The notes under the pieces are model-generated. The model did not search any database, was not told the origin of the DNA, and saw only the letters and a program-made list of their open reading frames with translations. This document shows, piece after piece, positions 61,751 to 64,000 of a stretch of DNA of 64,000 nucleotides. Made by a program: the position numbers and the translations under genes. Each line of letters starts with the position of its first letter. The first letter of the stretch is position 1. Origin of the DNA: Streptomyces sp. D2-8 (GTDB lineage: Bacteria; Actinomycetota; Actinomycetes; Streptomycetales; Streptomycetaceae); the NCBI RefSeq assembly GCF_023184515.1, contig NZ_JAAHBP010000017.1, forward strand, positions 163,736 through 227,735. The letters are read 5' to 3'.

Positions 61751-62030
61751 GGGGGTTGGTCTCCTTGCCGGTCGGGCCTGGGACGGTCGGTTACCACTTG
61801 ACTTACTGAGCAACGGCCATCGTATGCGAGGACACCACCGCGCCGGGAGGGCCTGCCGTGACGGCGACCGTCCGCTGCTTCAATTCTGATTCACGTCTGC
61901 TCCACAGAGGACAACGTGCGGCCCTCTCGGATAGTGCCGCGTCTCTCCACCGAAATGCACAAAGCGTGATCGCCCCCTCACTGATGGCAAACCGATGGTG
62001 TCGCGGTCGGCCTCCGAGCAGAATCGGCCG
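61751..62030. other. Divergent region secA / GNAT gene
   Basis: 280 bp containing the secA promoter (minus strand) and that of the acetyltransferase (plus). The stretch 61800-61990 is AT-richer than average. No riboswitch or SecM-like arrest frame was seen upstream of secA. Confidence 0.4.
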
Positions 62031-62597
62031 ATGGACCCCGTCACCCTCACCACGGACCGCCTCCTGCTGCGCGCGGTGGGCCCCCAGGACACCGACGCGG
62101 TGTACGACACCTGCCAGGACCCCGACATCCAGCGATGGTCCACGATCCCCTCGCCCTACCTGCGCGAGCACGCCCGGAGCTTCACGGAACAACTGGTCCC
62201 GGACGGCTGGGCGGACGGCTCCATGTTCACCTTCGGCGTCTTCCTGCACTCCGGAGAACTGGCGGGCATGCTCGGCATCACGATGCGCGCGCTGGGCATG
62301 GGCGAGATCGGCTTCTGGGCCGCGAAGCAGCACCGCGCCAACGGCTACATCACCGAGGCCACCCTCACCGCATGCCGCTGGTCCTTCACCCACGCCGCGC
62401 TCGACCGCGTCGAATGGCGCGCGGAGGTGGGCAATCGGGCTTCCCGCGCGGTGGCGGAACGAGCGGGCTTCACGATCGAGGGCACGCTGCGCTCCGCGAC
62501 GAACAACAAGGGAGTACGCCAGGACACCTGGGTGGGCTCCCTGCTCCCCTCGGACATGGGCCTGCCGTCCACGGCCCCGTATCTGCCGGCACGCTGA
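62031..62597 (+). CDS. GNAT-family N-acetyltransferase (RimJ/RimL type)
   Basis: 188 residues from ATG 62031. The RimJ/RimL-type start DPVTLTTDRLLLRAVGPQDTDAVY is followed by the beta-4 segment IGFWAAKQHRANGYITEA (acetyl-CoA pyrophosphate loop Q/R-x-x-G-x-G/A) and VEWRAEVGNRASRAVAERAGF. It acetylates an amine on a small molecule or protein N-terminus; the substrate is unknown. The start was preferred over an ATG 12 codons upstream because the family begins here. It is divergent from secA. Confidence 0.9.
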   Translation: MDPVTLTTDRLLLRAVGPQDTDAVYDTCQDPDIQRWSTIPSPYLREHARSFTEQLVPDGWADGSMFTFGVFLHSGELAGMLGITMRALGMGEIGFWAAKQHRANGYITEATLTACRWSFTHAALDRVEWRAEVGNRASRAVAERAGFTIEGTLRSATNNKGVRQDTWVGSLLPSDMGLPSTAPYLPAR

Positions 62598-62666
62598 CCG
62601 GCTCGGCCGCCCTCGCAAACTCGCAGGTCACACCCCGTTGTCAGTCCCACCCCCTACTCTGCGCCC

Positions 62667-63839
62667 ATGACCACCCCGCGCCCCACCGCAGACCTCTCCG
62701 CAGACGAGGCCCGCAGAATCGCGCTCCGTGCCCAAGGCTTCCTCGGCGCGCCCGACCGCCGCTCCGGCGTCCGTGGCGTCCTCCGCCACCTGGGCGCGAT
62801 ACAGCTCGACACCATCTCGGTCCTGGCCCGCTCCCATGAACTGGTCCCGTACGCCCGCCTGGGCGCGGTGGGTCGAAAGACAGTCGAGGACGCCTACTGG
62901 CAGGACACGCACTCCTTCGAGTACTGGTCCCACGCCGCCTGCATCCTCCCCATCGAGGAGTGGCCCCACTTCGCCTTCCGCCGCCGCGCCTACCGCAACC
63001 GGCCGCACTGGAACCACGAACTCCCCGACGACGCCTACAACCGGGTCATCAAGCAGCTCCGCTCCGAAGGCCCCCTCACCGCCACGGAGTTGGGCGGTGC
63101 GAAGAAGACGAACGACTGGTGGGACTGGTCCGGCTCCAAGGTCGCCGTCGAACGCGCCCTGATGTACGGCGAGGTGGTCTGCGTGGAGCGCCGCGGCTGG
63201 AAGCGCGTCTACGACCTCGCCGAGCGCGCCGTCCCCGAGGAGCTGCTGCACGACGAGCTGGACGACACCGAGTGCCTGCGCCGCCTGGTCCGCCTGGCGG
63301 GCCGCTCCCTCGGCGTCGGTACCCGCGCGGACATCGCCGACTACCACCGTCTCAAGGGCGAGCAGGTCGACGCGGTGATCGCCGACTCGGGCCTGGTCCC
63401 GGTCTCGGTCGAGGGCTGGGGCAAGCCGGCCTGGGCCGACCCCACGGCCCTGGAGACGCCCCCGCGCGGCCGCCACCGCACCACGCTCCTGTCGCCCTTC
63501 GACTCCCTGATCTGGGAACGGGCGCGCGCGGAGCGGATCTTCGGCTTCACGCACCGCCTGGAGGCCTACGTCCCCAAACAGAAGCGCGTGTACGGCTACT
63601 TCGCGATGCCGGTGCTGGCCGGCGGGCAGCTCGTCGGCCGTGTGGACCCGGCCCGCGAGGGCCGCACCCTGGTGGCCAAGCAGGTCACGCTCGACGGCCC
63701 GAAGGCGGTCCCGGCCGTCGCCCAGGCCCTGGCGGAGGCGGCGACCTGGGTGGACTGCACGGACGTTCGCGTGGAACGGGTCGACACACCGGACCTGCGC
63801 GAGCCCCTGACAACGGAACTCGCCCACGTTCTCGGCTGA
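62667..63839 (+). CDS. YcaQ/AlkX-type winged-helix DNA glycosylase (HTH_42)
   Basis: A 390-residue protein of the HTH_42 family (E. coli YcaQ, Streptomyces AlkZ), built of three winged-helix domains. The catalytic Q-phi-D motif is Gln46-Leu-Asp48 (HLGAIQLDTISV), the variant I associate with YcaQ/AlkX rather than the QxQ of AlkZ. These enzymes unhook interstrand crosslinks and remove bulky alkylated purines. Other family features are HSFEYWSHAACILP, LLSPFDSLIWERAR and FGFTHRLEAYVPK. The start is ATG 62667, 69 bp after the GNAT stop. It may be a housekeeping repair gene; no biosynthetic cluster is visible here. Confidence 0.9.
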   Translation: MTTPRPTADLSADEARRIALRAQGFLGAPDRRSGVRGVLRHLGAIQLDTISVLARSHELVPYARLGAVGRKTVEDAYWQDTHSFEYWSHAACILPIEEWPHFAFRRRAYRNRPHWNHELPDDAYNRVIKQLRSEGPLTATELGGAKKTNDWWDWSGSKVAVERALMYGEVVCVERRGWKRVYDLAERAVPEELLHDELDDTECLRRLVRLAGRSLGVGTRADIADYHRLKGEQVDAVIADSGLVPVSVEGWGKPAWADPTALETPPRGRHRTTLLSPFDSLIWERARAERIFGFTHRLEAYVPKQKRVYGYFAMPVLAGGQLVGRVDPAREGRTLVAKQVTLDGPKAVPAVAQALAEAATWVDCTDVRVERVDTPDLREPLTTELAHVLG

Positions 63840-64000
63840 GCCCGGCCCCTGGGGCCTGTCGTTTCGATCAGGTCGCAGACGCGGGGCCTGGCACGCGCAT
63901 CTGCCGCGTTGTCGTCGGTTGCCGACTCCCCCAAGCTCTCGGCTTCGCTCGAGCAGGGGGGACCCCCATCGCGTCGACGCCCTCCTCCGCCTTGCAGCTG
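63840..64000. repeat. Dispersed Streptomyces intergenic repeat (runs off the right edge)
   Basis: The sequence after the last gene (gcctgtcgtttcgatcaggt..., then gcacgcgcatctgccgcg, then ctcccccaagctctcggc at 63926, then ccgccttgcagctg) is one I recognise as a frequently repeated non-coding segment in Streptomyces chromosomes. It has a core hairpin-forming element at 63926-63961. It continues past the window, so the boundaries are unknown and a mobile-element end cannot be excluded. Confidence 0.6.
63926..63961. repeat. Core hairpin repeat, second copy in window
   Basis: 36 bp with an imperfect palindrome (ctcccccaagctctcg ... cgagcaggggg). Its reverse complement matches 33 of 36 bases of 24067-24102 inside the FHA-ATPase gene. 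Possible roles are a transcription terminator or a dispersed palindromic unit. Confidence 0.8.

Noticed and set aside
63840..64000. Insertion-sequence end or attachment site
   Set aside because: No transposase or integrase, target duplication or terminal inverted repeat can be seen before the window ends. Only the dispersed repeat is supported.

Overview
The window is a piece of a high-GC actinobacterial chromosome, almost certainly Streptomyces. Third-position GC is very strong, starts are often GTG, and the gene content is typical of the genus: MatAB, PkaA/PkaB eukaryotic-type kinases, ftsEX-prfB, a tmRNA with an ANTKRDS...ALAA tag, a 180-kDa-class NAD-glutamate dehydrogenase and secA. The core gene order matches what I remember of the matAB-smpB-ftsEX-prfB-pkaBA-gdh-secA stretch of S. 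coelicolor. That comparison is from memory, not computed.

Layout. 1-3068 (minus): matA-matB, for the aggregation polysaccharide PNAG; matB runs off the left edge. 3229-5621 (minus): a LysR regulator, a 22-bp minisatellite, a DUF2637-like membrane protein and a small hypothetical gene. 5868-10403 (plus): an MFS exporter, a GH31 alpha-xylosidase-type hydrolase and its LacI regulator, with a perfect 18-bp operator. 10455-14353 (minus): ssrA (tmRNA), smpB, an S41 protease, ftsX and ftsE. 14611-16953: a small zinc-ribbon membrane protein, an LAETG sortase substrate and prfB. 17012-24368: pkaB and pkaA (minus), divergent from a large FHA-EccC/FtsK-like ATPase (plus). 24545-28168: a carbohydrate ABC importer lacking its own ATPase.

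28298-50747 is the accessory highlight, a cell-wall glycopolymer locus. It has four proteins that fuse an N-terminal GT2 domain to a C-terminal CDP-glycerol glycerophosphotransferase-like (TagF-type) domain. It also has two GT2 enzymes with beta-rich C-terminal domains, three polytopic GT-C-like membrane proteins (one AftB/ZomB-like), a GalE-type epimerase and a TagGH-type ABC exporter divergent from a TetR gene. An organic-peroxide pair (ohr/ohrR) sits in the middle. The likely logic is: GalE supplies sugar nucleotides, GT2 and TagF-like domains build a phosphate-containing glycan on a lipid carrier, the ABC pair flips it out, and the GT-C enzymes may decorate it outside. The polymer chemistry is inferred.

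50813-63839 returns to core genes: the large NAD-GDH, a HAD hydrolase, a DUF6912-like protein, an Rv3235-family protein, secA, a GNAT acetyltransferase and a YcaQ-type DNA glycosylase. The window ends inside a dispersed Streptomyces intergenic repeat. A second copy of its core lies in frame inside the EccC-like gene.

Limits: domain and family calls rest on reading motifs. No database search, folding or HMM was run.
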